A stretch of DNA of 27,843 nt, taken from contig CAZFHZ010000039.1 of assembly GCA_964519015.1 (NCBI GenBank), positions 1 to 27,843 on the forward strand. Reading direction: 5' to 3'. The position numbers and the translations under genes are program-made. This document shows positions 9,754 through 17,323 of this stretch, piece by piece (within the stretch, counting starts at the first letter, position 1; every line of letters begins with the position of its first letter). Below the pieces are notes generated by a model. The model was given only the letters and a program-made list of their open reading frames with translations. It ran no database searches and was not told the origin of the DNA. Origin of the DNA: CAZFHZ01 sp964519015 (GTDB lineage Bacteria; Blakebacterota; Blakebacteria; Blakebacterales; CAYUVJ01).

Positions 9754-9782
9754 AAACTAGTCCCGGCCTGTCGCAGTGTCAA
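9754..9782 (-). promoter_or_regulatory. Candidate holA-tatC promoter, possibly leaderless
   Basis: TTGACA (9777-9782, minus strand) and TAGTTT (9754-9759) are separated by exactly 17 bases. The -10 hexamer ends only 7 bases before the holA ATG, so the predicted transcription start falls on or next to the start codon. The absence of a Shine-Dalgarno sequence fits this. Confidence 0.5.
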
Positions 9783-9808
9783 CGCGAGGGACCGTGGACA
9801 CATGGGGC

Positions 9809-9837
9809 TTGTCGCTCCCCGGGACGATCATTACGCT
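9809..9837 (+). promoter_or_regulatory. Candidate promoter for the nhaC-like gene
   Basis: TTGTCG (9809-9814), a 17-base spacer and TACGCT (9832-9837) precede the antiporter gene by 41 bases. It is a weaker match than the divergent holA promoter 30 bases away, but has the same spacer and the same TAnnnT form. Confidence 0.35.
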
Positions 9838-9878
9838 TCCAACCAACTCGAACCCGAACCACCCCGAGGGATCACCCG

Positions 9879-11864
9879 ATGCGCCTGCCCGAAGCGTTCC
9901 GACCCCACCACGCGCTCATCCTGCTGCTGCCGCTCGGGCTGGCGCTCACCCCGCTCCCGGGGGCTGCCACGCGGGCGCAGGAGGCCGCCGCCGTGCGGGT
10001 GGAGCTCCCCTCGATCGCCCTCACCGGGGTCCCGGCCGTGGTGCGCATCTCGGTGGTGGACGCCTCCGGAGCGGTGCTGACCGGCCTGGAGGGTCCCCTC
10101 AGCGCGCTGGAAGGAGTCACCTCCCCCACTCCACCGGTGCTGGTCGGAGGGGTGGTCGAGTTGACCGACGCGACCTTCCCGAAGGCCGGGCGGGCCGGGG
10201 TGACGGCGGTCTGGGGGACGCTGCGCGGCAGCGCCACGGTGCGGGTCATCCCCGGCTGGCTCTCGGTGGTCCCCCCCCTGCTGGCGATCGCCCTGGCGCT
10301 GATCTTCCGCCAGGTGCTCATCAGCCTCTTCGCGGGAGTCTGGATCGGGGCCATCTTCCTCTACGACAACAACATCTTCCTCGGGCTGCTGCGTACCCTC
10401 GACAAGTACGTCATCGGCTCTCTGGCCAACCCCGACCATGCGGCCATCGTGCTCTTCAGCATGACCCTGGGGGGGATGGTCGGCATCCTGGCCAAATCGG
10501 GGGGCACCCAGGGGATCGTCAACCTGCTCAAGGACCGGGCGCTCGACTACCGGAAGGGGCAGATCGCCTCCTGGACGATGAGCCTGCTGATGTTCTTCGA
10601 CGACTACGCCAACGTGCTGCTGGTCGGGAACACCATGCGCCCCTTCACCGACCGGCTCCGGATCAGCCGGGAGAAGCTCTCCTACCTGGTGGACGCTTCG
10701 GCCGCCCCGGTGGTGAGCCTGTTCTTCATCAGCACCTGGATCGGCTTCGAGGTCGGCCTGCTCGATGCCGCCATCCACTCGCTCGGCTTGGACCGGAACG
10801 CCTACATCACCTTCCTCCAGTCCACCCCCTTCCGCTTCTACTCGATCTACTCGATCGTCTTCGTCTTCTTCATCGGTTGGAGCGGCCGTGACTTCGGCCC
10901 GATGCTGGCCGCTGAGAAGCGTGCCCGGGAGAAGGGGGAGGTGCTGCGGATCGGCTCCACCCCGCTGATGGACAAGGAGATGACCGAGATGGTGGCCGCC
11001 GAGACCGAGCACGCCCGCTGGTACAACGGGCTGATCCCCATCCTGGTGGTCATCGCGGCGGTTATCGGCGGTCTCTTCTACTCCGGCTTCCAGAATCTGG
11101 AACCGGGCCGGGCGGCCACCCTCTCCAACATCCTGGGGAGCGCCAACTCCTATCACGTCCTGATGTGGTCGGCTTTCCTCGGTTCGATCACCGCCGCCGG
11201 CATGGTCCTCGTCCAGCGCATCCTGACCCTGCAGGAGACCCTGGACGCCTGGTTGCAGGGGCTGAAGTCGATGGTGGTGGCCATGACCATCCTGGTCTCC
11301 GCCTGGGCGATCGGGGCCATCACGGTCGACCTGAAGACGGCCGACTACATCATCTTCGGCACCAAGGACATCCTGAGTCCCCACCTGATCCCGATGCTGA
11401 CCTTCCTGATCGCCGCTTTTACCGGTTTCAGCACCGGCTCCTCCTGGGGGACGATGGCCATCCTCTATCCGCTGGTGATCCCGCTCGCGCTGGCCGCCGG
11501 CACCGGTCTGTCGGCCGGGATGGGGGAGACCATCTTCCTGGGCACGATCGCCTCGGTGCTCTCCGGTTCAGTCTTCGGCGACCACTGCTCCCCGATCAGT
11601 GACACGACCATCATGTCGAGCATGTCGGCCGGCTGTGACCACATCGACCACGTCAAGACCCAGATCCCCTATGCTGTAACCGTCATGCTGGTAGCGGCCG
11701 TGTTCGGCTACCTGCCGACCGGTTTCGGCGCTCCCTTCTGGCTCACGGTCCCGCTCGGGCTGGTCGCGGTGGTGGTGCCCATCTACCTGATCGGCCGCCG
11801 TTCCCGCCGACCCGATGAGCCGGTTCCTCCGCCGCGGTTCCACTTCCATCACCCCAAGGCCTGA
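9879..11864 (+). CDS. nhaC: NhaC-family Na+/H+ antiporter with secretory N-terminal extension
   Basis: A 661-residue polytopic inner-membrane protein expected to exchange Na+ for H+ (COG1757-type). Family blocks include the FFDDYANVLLVGNT segment (239-252), FISTWIGFEVGL, STGSSWGTMAILYPL, and GDHCSPISDTTIMSS followed by AGCDHIDHVKTQ near 565-590. In front of the transporter is a typical signal-peptide-like hydrophobic stretch (11-30) and then about 90 residues rich in short Val/Thr strands (about 38-124, ELPSIALTGVPAVVRISVV), which looks like a small Ig-like beta-sandwich facing the periplasm. The ATG at 9879 has GAGGG nine bases upstream. It is transcribed away from holA; the next gene follows after 12 bases. 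Substrate (Na+, or an organic acid as in related exchangers) is not proven. Confidence 0.9.
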   Translation: MRLPEAFRPHHALILLLPLGLALTPLPGAATRAQEAAAVRVELPSIALTGVPAVVRISVVDASGAVLTGLEGPLSALEGVTSPTPPVLVGGVVELTDATFPKAGRAGVTAVWGTLRGSATVRVIPGWLSVVPPLLAIALALIFRQVLISLFAGVWIGAIFLYDNNIFLGLLRTLDKYVIGSLANPDHAAIVLFSMTLGGMVGILAKSGGTQGIVNLLKDRALDYRKGQIASWTMSLLMFFDDYANVLLVGNTMRPFTDRLRISREKLSYLVDASAAPVVSLFFISTWIGFEVGLLDAAIHSLGLDRNAYITFLQSTPFRFYSIYSIVFVFFIGWSGRDFGPMLAAEKRAREKGEVLRIGSTPLMDKEMTEMVAAETEHARWYNGLIPILVVIAAVIGGLFYSGFQNLEPGRAATLSNILGSANSYHVLMWSAFLGSITAAGMVLVQRILTLQETLDAWLQGLKSMVVAMTILVSAWAIGAITVDLKTADYIIFGTKDILSPHLIPMLTFLIAAFTGFSTGSSWGTMAILYPLVIPLALAAGTGLSAGMGETIFLGTIASVLSGSVFGDHCSPISDTTIMSSMSAGCDHIDHVKTQIPYAVTVMLVAAVFGYLPTGFGAPFWLTVPLGLVAVVVPIYLIGRRSRRPDEPVPPPRFHFHHPKA

Positions 11865-11876
11865 GCGGGGGGCGGG

Positions 11877-13016
11877 ATGCCCACCCTCCTGGTAGCCGCC
11901 GGTCTGCTTTATCTCGCGGGGGCGTTAGCGCTCATCATCGGCCTGGGACAGTCCCGGCGGCGCTTCGCACGGGCCGCCCGGAACGCTCCCGACCCCCTTC
12001 CCCCCCTGCTGATCGCCCTCGCGGCCCGGGACGAGGCTGAGCACCTCCCGGGCCTGCTGGCCTGCCTGGACGCGCAGGAATACCCGCCCGGGCGGCTCGA
12101 GGTGGTCGTGGTCGATGACGCGAGCGGTGACTGCACGTCCGCCCTGCTGGCCGGCTTCCAGGCCCGCCGCCACCGCTTCCGCTTCCTGCGCCAGGAGGAG
12201 GAAGCGGCCGCCGGGTCCCCCAAGAAGCGCGCCCTCTCGGCCGCCCTGGCCGCCTCCCAGGCTCCCCTGGTGCTGCTGACCGACGCCGACACCCTCCCGC
12301 CCCCGGGCTGGGCCCGCCGGATGGCGGCTGCGCTGGCCGGCGGGTGCCCGGTGGTGGCCGGCTATTCCCCCGCCCTCCCCCGGCGCGGCCTGCGGGGCGG
12401 TCTGGTCGGGCTCTGGGACCTCGGCTCGGCCGCCCTGGCCGGCGCCTTCCTGGGGCTGGGGCACCCCCTCCACGTCATCGGGCGCAACTGGGGGTTCCGC
12501 CGCGAGTTCTTCGAGACAGCCGGAGGATGGCGGGGACTGGAAGGGGCTCTAAGCGGCGACGATGCGCTGCTGGCCCAGAAGCTGGCCCGCTTCAGCGNNN
12601 NNNNNNNCCCCCGCCGGTGGGGCTTCAGCCTCGATCCCGAGACCCGGGTCCCCACCCACCCGCCGGCCGGCTGGGCCCACTTCCTGCGTCAGCGGAGCCG
12701 CCACCTGGCCACCGGCAAGCGGTTTCGCCTCTTCCCCTTCTTGACCGCGGTCACCGGCCTGGCCCTCTTCAGTCTCTTCTGGGTCGCCCTGGTGACCCTG
12801 CCCTGGTCGCCCTGGGGAGCGGTGGCCGGGCAGGTGGTGGTGCTCAAAGTACTGGCCGACCTGCTCCTGCTGGGCTCGGCCGCCGGTCCGGCCGGCGAGC
12901 TGCGGCTGCTGGCCGTCGCCCTCCCCTTCAGCCTGGCCCACCTGCTCCTCTTCCCCCTCCTGCAGGTGGAGGCCACGCTCTTCCCCTTCCGCTGGAAGGG
13001 GCGGAGGGGCCGATGA
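11877..13016 (+). CDS. Membrane-anchored family 2 glycosyltransferase (contains assembly gap)
   Basis: About 379 residues. An N-terminal membrane helix (1-22) is followed by a GT-A domain with LIALAARDEAEHLPGLL (45-61), VVVVDDASGD (76-85), the metal-binding TDADT (135-139) and the acceptor/catalytic GDDALLAQKL (227-236), then RQRSRH and three further helices at the C-terminus. This layout resembles membrane GT2 enzymes making glycolipids or polysaccharide. Ten N bases fall inside codons 241-244, but the frame continues correctly on both sides, so the gap length appears compatible with the real gene. GCGGGGGGCGGG precedes the ATG. The stop overlaps the next gene's ATG by 4 bases, so the two proteins probably work together. 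Substrate unknown. Confidence 0.85.
   Translation: MPTLLVAAGLLYLAGALALIIGLGQSRRRFARAARNAPDPLPPLLIALAARDEAEHLPGLLACLDAQEYPPGRLEVVVVDDASGDCTSALLAGFQARRHRFRFLRQEEEAAAGSPKKRALSAALAASQAPLVLLTDADTLPPPGWARRMAAALAGGCPVVAGYSPALPRRGLRGGLVGLWDLGSAALAGAFLGLGHPLHVIGRNWGFRREFFETAGGWRGLEGALSGDDALLAQKLARFSXXXXPRRWGFSLDPETRVPTHPPAGWAHFLRQRSRHLATGKRFRLFPFLTAVTGLALFSLFWVALVTLPWSPWGAVAGQVVVLKVLADLLLLGSAAGPAGELRLLAVALPFSLAHLLLFPLLQVEATLFPFRWKGRRGR
12598..12607. other. Ten-base N run (assembly gap)
   Basis: Exactly ten N bases inside the GT2 gene, the usual scaffolder placeholder. True gap length is unknown, although the open reading frame before and after is the same. Confidence 0.97.
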
Positions 13017-14002
13017 CGACCCGGCGCCGTTCGCGCTGGCCGGCCCTGCTCCGGCTGCTGCTGACCGCTCTCCTGGTCGGATTCGTCCTCTCCCGGGTCC
13101 ATCCGCGGCAGGCCTGGGCGGCCCTGCAGCAGGCCGGCTGGGCCGGTCTGTTGCCGGTCGTGCTGCTGCTGCCGCTCAACCTGGGCATCCAGTGGGTCCG
13201 CTGGCACTTTCTGGTCCGCACCGGCGGGGTCCCCCTGGGGGCGCGGGAGAGCCTGAAGGTCATGCTGGCCGGCCTGCCGCTGGGACTGGTCACCCCCGGC
13301 CGCATGGGGGAGATGGGCCGGGGGGCGCTGGTGGCCGGGTCGCACGACGCGGTCGCCGTGGCCGGTCTGACCGTGCTCGAGAAGACCTTCAACATCCTGG
13401 GGGGAACGGGACTGGCGCTGGCCGCCATGGTCCTGACCGGTTACGGGACTGCCTGGAAGTGGGGATTGATCGCCGGTCTCTACGCCGGCGCCGTCTTGGT
13501 CGCCCTCCACCCCTTCCAGCTCGCCCGTCTGGCCGACCGTCTGGCGCCCCGCCTGCCCGGCCGGCTGGGGGAGCGGACCGCCCTGCTGGCCGGACGGTTC
13601 GTGGACGGCTGGCGGCGGGCGGGACGGCGGGCCGCCCTGATGGTCCTCTTCCTCTCGATACTCCAAGTGGCGGTGGCGCTGCTCCAGCTCACCCTGGCCT
13701 ACCTGCCGGCGGCCGGCACGGGGGAGGCCCTCAAAGTCGCCGGCGCCTGGGCGGTGGTGCTGGGAGCCAAGTATTTCCTGCCGGTGACGCTGGCCGACCT
13801 GGGAGTGCGGGAGGGACTGGCCGTGCTCGTCTTCGCCGACCGGGGTCTGCCCGCCTCGCCCGCCCTGGCGGCTGCCCTGCTCATCTATGTTGTCAACGTG
13901 CTCCTGCCCGCCCTGCCCGGCGCCCTGCTGCTGGCCCGAGGCCCGATCCCGCCCGCTCCGGCGTCCTCGTCCGACCGGGGAGTGGAGTCACTCCCCGGGT
14001 AA
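13013..14002 (+). CDS. UPF0104 / lysylphosphatidylglycerol synthase-like membrane protein
   Basis: A 329-residue protein with about seven to eight hydrophobic segments, matching the flippase-like membrane domain family (PF03706, UPF0104, AglD/YbhN-like). Visible family features are LNLGIQWVRWHFLVRTGGVPL, the glycine-rich GLPLGLVTPGRMGEMGR block with conserved Pro-Gly-Arg, LEKTFNI, and LGAKYFLPVTLADLGVREG near the C-terminal third. Members are thought to move or modify lipids in the membrane; the biochemical role is unknown for this branch. Coupling by ATGA overlap to a membrane GT2 suggests a joint role in a glycolipid. GGAGGGG precedes the ATG. The frame is open upstream within the GT2 gene, but only as a shadow. 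Confidence 0.85.
   Translation: MTTRRRSRWPALLRLLLTALLVGFVLSRVHPRQAWAALQQAGWAGLLPVVLLLPLNLGIQWVRWHFLVRTGGVPLGARESLKVMLAGLPLGLVTPGRMGEMGRGALVAGSHDAVAVAGLTVLEKTFNILGGTGLALAAMVLTGYGTAWKWGLIAGLYAGAVLVALHPFQLARLADRLAPRLPGRLGERTALLAGRFVDGWRRAGRRAALMVLFLSILQVAVALLQLTLAYLPAAGTGEALKVAGAWAVVLGAKYFLPVTLADLGVREGLAVLVFADRGLPASPALAAALLIYVVNVLLPALPGALLLARGPIPPAPASSSDRGVESLPG
13975..13998 (+). terminator. Hairpin at the end of the UPF0104 gene, possible weak terminator
   Basis: CCGGGGAGTG, loop GAGT and CACTCCCCGG form a perfect 10-base-pair stem in the last codons, one base before the TAA stop. It is followed by GTAAGGTTTCGGTT, not a proper T-run, so termination would be weak or Rho-aided. It separates this unit from pckG, which has its own promoter-like site. 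Confidence 0.4.
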
Positions 14003-14010
14003 GGTTTCGG

Positions 14011-14039
14011 TTCCCTCCGACCCGTCCAGTTCTTATGAT
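14011..14039 (+). promoter_or_regulatory. Candidate pckG promoter
   Basis: TATGAT (14034-14039), one mismatch from TATAAT, lies 17 bases after a poor -35 hexamer TTCCCT (14011-14016). A start near 14046 would give a leader of about 32 bases containing the GGAGA ribosome-binding site. The weak -35 may mean an activator is needed. Confidence 0.45.
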
Positions 14040-14077
14040 GCCGTGACTCTAGCCTACCCCTATACGGAGAGACCTGC

Positions 14078-15910
14078 ATGAGCACCAAGAAATACGTCCC
14101 GACCAAGAACCAGAAACTGATCGCCTGGATCGACCAGATGACCGAGCTGTGCGAGCCCGACGCGGTCCACTGGTGCGACGGTTCCCAGGCCGAATATGAC
14201 GCTCTCTGCGAAGAGATGGTCAAGGCCGGGACCGCCATCCGGCTGAACCCGGAGAAACGCCCGAACTGCTTCCTGGTCCGTTCCCACCCCAGTGACGTGG
14301 CGCGGGTCGAGGACCGCACTTTCATCTGCTCGAAGAAGAAGGAGGACGCCGGGCCGACCAACAACTGGATGGACCCGGATGAGATGAAGGCCGTCCTGAT
14401 GAAGGTCTATAAAGGGTGCATGCACGGCCGCACGCTCTATGTGATCCCCTTCAGCATGGGGCCGCTCGGCTCCCCGATCGCCAAGATCGGTATCCAGATC
14501 ACCGACTCTCCCTATGTCGTCTGCAACATGCGGATCATGACCCGGATGGGAAAAGCAGCCCTCGACGTGCTGGGGGACGACGAGTTCATCCCCTGCATGC
14601 ACTCGGTGGGCGCCCCGCTCGAGCCCGGGCAGAAGGATGTGCCCTGGCCCTGTGAGGGGGAGATCGCCAAGAAGTACATCACTCACTTCCCCGAGACGAA
14701 CGAGATCTTCTCGTACGGGAGCGGGTACGGCGGTAACGCCCTGCTGGGCAAGAAGTGCCTGGCCCTGCGCATCGCCACGGCCCAGGCCCGCCGGGAGGGG
14801 TGGCTGGCCGAGCACATGCTCATCCTCGGCCTGGAATCCCCCCAGGGGGAGAAGACCTACGTGGCGGCCGCCTTCCCGAGCGCCTGCGGCAAGACCAACC
14901 TGGCCATGATCATCCCGCCTGAGAATTTCGAGGGCTGGAAGGCCTGGACGGTCGGGGACGACATCGCCTGGATCAAGCCGGACCAGGAAGGCAACCTGCG
15001 GGCGATCAACCCCGAGTACGGCTTCTTCGGCGTGGCCCCGGGCACGTCCTACGACACCAATCCCAACGCCATGGCCACCCTCGGTGAGAACATCATCTTC
15101 ACCAATGTGGCCCTGACCGACGACGGTGACGTCTGGTGGGAGGGGATGGGGCCCAAGCCGGCTCACGCCATCGACTGGAAGGGGCAGGAGTGGACCCCGG
15201 CCAGCGAGACCCCGGCGGCCCACCCGAACGCCCGCTTCACCGCGCCGGCCGGACAGTGCCCGACCGTCGACCCGGCCTGGGAGGACCCGCAGGGGGTACC
15301 GATCAGCGCCTTCATCTTCGGCGGCCGGCTCTCCAAGGTCTTCCCCCTGGTATTCGAGTCGCTCGACTGGAAGCACGGTGTGTTCATGGCCGCCACGATG
15401 GGTTCGGAAGCCACCGCCGCCGCCATCGGTCAGGCCGCCATCCGGCGCGATCCGTACGCCATGCTCCCCTTCATCGGCTACAACATGGCCGACTACTGGG
15501 GCTACTGGCTCGAGTGGGAGAAGAAGGGGGTCAAGCTCCCGCGGATCTTCCGCGTCAACTGGTTCCGCAAGGACGAGCATGGCAAGTTCATCTGGCCCGG
15601 CTACGGCCAGAACATGCGGGTGCTGGAGTGGATCGTGAAGCGGGTCCGGGGGAAGACCGGAGCGGTGGAGAGTCCCTTCGGCGGGATGCCCAAGTACAGC
15701 GAGATGACCTGGACGGGTCTCGACTTCCCCAAGGAGAAGTTCGACGGCCTGATGGCCGTCACCCGGGAAGGAGTGCTGGCCGAGGCGGCCGATCTGAAGG
15801 AGTACTTCACCAAGTTCGGCGACCGGCTCCCCAAGGAGATCGAGCACCAGCGCCAGGCCCTCGAAGAGCGGGGGAAGAAGGCGCCCGAGGTCTGGCGCCT
15901 GCCGGACTGA
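14078..15910 (+). CDS. pckG: Phosphoenolpyruvate carboxykinase, GTP-dependent
   Basis: A 610-residue cytosolic enzyme converting oxaloacetate and GTP to PEP, CO2 and GDP, the entry to gluconeogenesis. It belongs to the GTP class by length and by motifs: SYGSGYGGNALLGKK (212-226), the kinase-1 P-loop AFPSACGKTN (265-274) with the hyper-reactive Cys270 typical of GTP-PEPCK, kinase-2 GDDIAW (293-298), and NWFRKDEHGKFIWPGYGQN near 488-506 with the guanine-binding segment. The ATG has GGAGA eight bases upstream. It stands alone between a promoter-like site and an intrinsic terminator, so it is probably monocistronic. Together with methylmalonyl-CoA mutase it fits growth on amino acids or propionate. 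Confidence 0.97.
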   Translation: MSTKKYVPTKNQKLIAWIDQMTELCEPDAVHWCDGSQAEYDALCEEMVKAGTAIRLNPEKRPNCFLVRSHPSDVARVEDRTFICSKKKEDAGPTNNWMDPDEMKAVLMKVYKGCMHGRTLYVIPFSMGPLGSPIAKIGIQITDSPYVVCNMRIMTRMGKAALDVLGDDEFIPCMHSVGAPLEPGQKDVPWPCEGEIAKKYITHFPETNEIFSYGSGYGGNALLGKKCLALRIATAQARREGWLAEHMLILGLESPQGEKTYVAAAFPSACGKTNLAMIIPPENFEGWKAWTVGDDIAWIKPDQEGNLRAINPEYGFFGVAPGTSYDTNPNAMATLGENIIFTNVALTDDGDVWWEGMGPKPAHAIDWKGQEWTPASETPAAHPNARFTAPAGQCPTVDPAWEDPQGVPISAFIFGGRLSKVFPLVFESLDWKHGVFMAATMGSEATAAAIGQAAIRRDPYAMLPFIGYNMADYWGYWLEWEKKGVKLPRIFRVNWFRKDEHGKFIWPGYGQNMRVLEWIVKRVRGKTGAVESPFGGMPKYSEMTWTGLDFPKEKFDGLMAVTREGVLAEAADLKEYFTKFGDRLPKEIEHQRQALEERGKKAPEVWRLPD

Positions 15911-15935
15911 GCGGGCACCCAGCAGCAGGAGCACG

Positions 15936-15974
15936 ACGGGCGGACGCGGCCAACCGCGCCCGCCCGTTTGTTTT
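15936..15974 (+). terminator. Intrinsic terminator of pckG
   Basis: A 14-base stem with one mismatch (ACGGGCGGACGCGG against CCGCGCCCGCCCGT), four-base loop CCAA, directly followed by TTGTTTT. It starts 25 bases after the pckG stop codon and is the clearest terminator in the window. Confidence 0.85.
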
Positions 15975-16017
15975 CCCGTTCAGGCCGGGACTTGGAGGGC
16001 GTTAGAGTGGAGCTGTT

Positions 16018-17313
16018 ATGTCCCGAATCATCCCCATCTCATTAGCCTTGCTGTTCTCTTTCATGTTCCTCGGCTGTGGTACCGGCGACGAGGCAAGTCT
16101 GGGACAGCACTCATTTACGATCACCGAGGAAACGGGGGTCCGAGTCGCTGAATCCGTTGGCGGCCCGCGCTATGCCGGGGAACTGTTCCGCTACGAGAAG
16201 ATCCTGGAGATCCGACCGGATTCCACCCAGCCCGACTCCTACCTGGCCCGTCCCACCCACATCGTCATGGATGACGAGGGCCGTTTCTACGTCGCAGATC
16301 GCGGGAATCACCGAATCGTTGTTTACGAGCAAGACGGTCGTTATCGGACAACCATCGGCAGGGGAGGATTCGGGCCCGGGGATCTGATGAATCCCTATTC
16401 CCTTAGAATCCGGGGCGACACCCTCTTTGTGTATCAATTCTTCCAGCCCGCACGGTTGACGCTCTTCCGGACGGATGGGAGCTGCATCGACGTCATCACG
16501 AGTACTTGGCAATCCATGTCTCGTTATGCGGGAACAACCCTTCCCCACCTCACCTGGGCGGAGGACGGATCGCTGATCGAATCCCTCTATCAACAGGATC
16601 TGGTTTCCGACAGGCAGTCGAGTCGGCTGCTCGTGAGAACAAAGAGCGCCTCCGGCGACAGCCTCACCACCCTCGTCGTCGGTTCAATCGACACGGATCA
16701 AATGATTTCCTTCGACGAGCTCGGCCATCGGTCGCTTACGATCCGATTCAACGGGTTCCCCTGCGCCGTGTATCGAGGCGGCGGGCAGATCGCCGTGACG
16801 ACCGGCCTTGAGCCTGTCATCCGGTGTTTCGATTTGAGCGGTCGTCTGACAAAGGAGGTCCGGCTGGACCTGCCGCCGTCAGCCGTCACGACCCAGGATC
16901 GGCGGTCCCTATTCGAATATCTGGACGGGGAATATCGCGGTTTGGCCGAGGAGCTCGGTGAGCAGGATATCAGAACCCGCTGGGCGCGGTACGAACGGGA
17001 CCACCCCATCCTGCCGGGACACAAGGCCTACTGGTGTTACCTCTACTACGATGACGCCGGACGATACTGGCTGCAGATCCCGGAAGCCGGAGGCCGGGTA
17101 TTCCCCTCCAATCACTGCTACTCCTATCGGATACTGAGTGCCGAAGGTGAATATCTCGGTGACACGATCTGCCCGCCTATGGCCGAGGCCCTGGGTCTGG
17201 GTTCCGGGGTTCAGCAAAACCTCCTGCTGACGCTGGTTGAGAACCCGGACACCGGCGAACGGATACCGACAGTCTTCAGGATATCCCCCACTGTTGGAGG
17301 ACCGCCGTTCTGA
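16018..17313 (+). CDS. Predicted beta-propeller lipoprotein A
   Basis: A 431-residue protein exported as a lipoprotein: basic N-terminus, hydrophobic core and FLGC with Cys20 as the modified residue (Phe at -3 is a loose lipobox). The mature part carries NHL-like blades, for instance FYVADRGNHRIVVYEQDGRY (start of blade at about 90) and GRGGFGPGDL (114-123), a motif shared with the next three lipoproteins, which suggests the 6-bladed beta-propeller family common in Bacteroidetes and related phyla. The C-terminus (LSAEGEYLG, then NPDTGERIPTVFRI) closely parallels lipoprotein B. GTGGAG precedes the ATG. Hand-counted lines inside the gene have about 57-60% GC, against about 80% at 13501-13560. 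No catalytic residues are recognised; function unknown. Confidence 0.8.
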   Translation: MSRIIPISLALLFSFMFLGCGTGDEASLGQHSFTITEETGVRVAESVGGPRYAGELFRYEKILEIRPDSTQPDSYLARPTHIVMDDEGRFYVADRGNHRIVVYEQDGRYRTTIGRGGFGPGDLMNPYSLRIRGDTLFVYQFFQPARLTLFRTDGSCIDVITSTWQSMSRYAGTTLPHLTWAEDGSLIESLYQQDLVSDRQSSRLLVRTKSASGDSLTTLVVGSIDTDQMISFDELGHRSLTIRFNGFPCAVYRGGGQIAVTTGLEPVIRCFDLSGRLTKEVRLDLPPSAVTTQDRRSLFEYLDGEYRGLAEELGEQDIRTRWARYERDHPILPGHKAYWCYLYYDDAGRYWLQIPEAGGRVFPSNHCYSYRILSAEGEYLGDTICPPMAEALGLGSGVQQNLLLTLVENPDTGERIPTVFRISPTVGGPPF

Positions 17314-17323
17314 ATCCCACCAT

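Noticed and set aside
14060..15934. A 624-codon minus-strand open frame opposite pckG
   Set aside because: Shadow of pckG; no ribosome-binding site, no recognisable motif.
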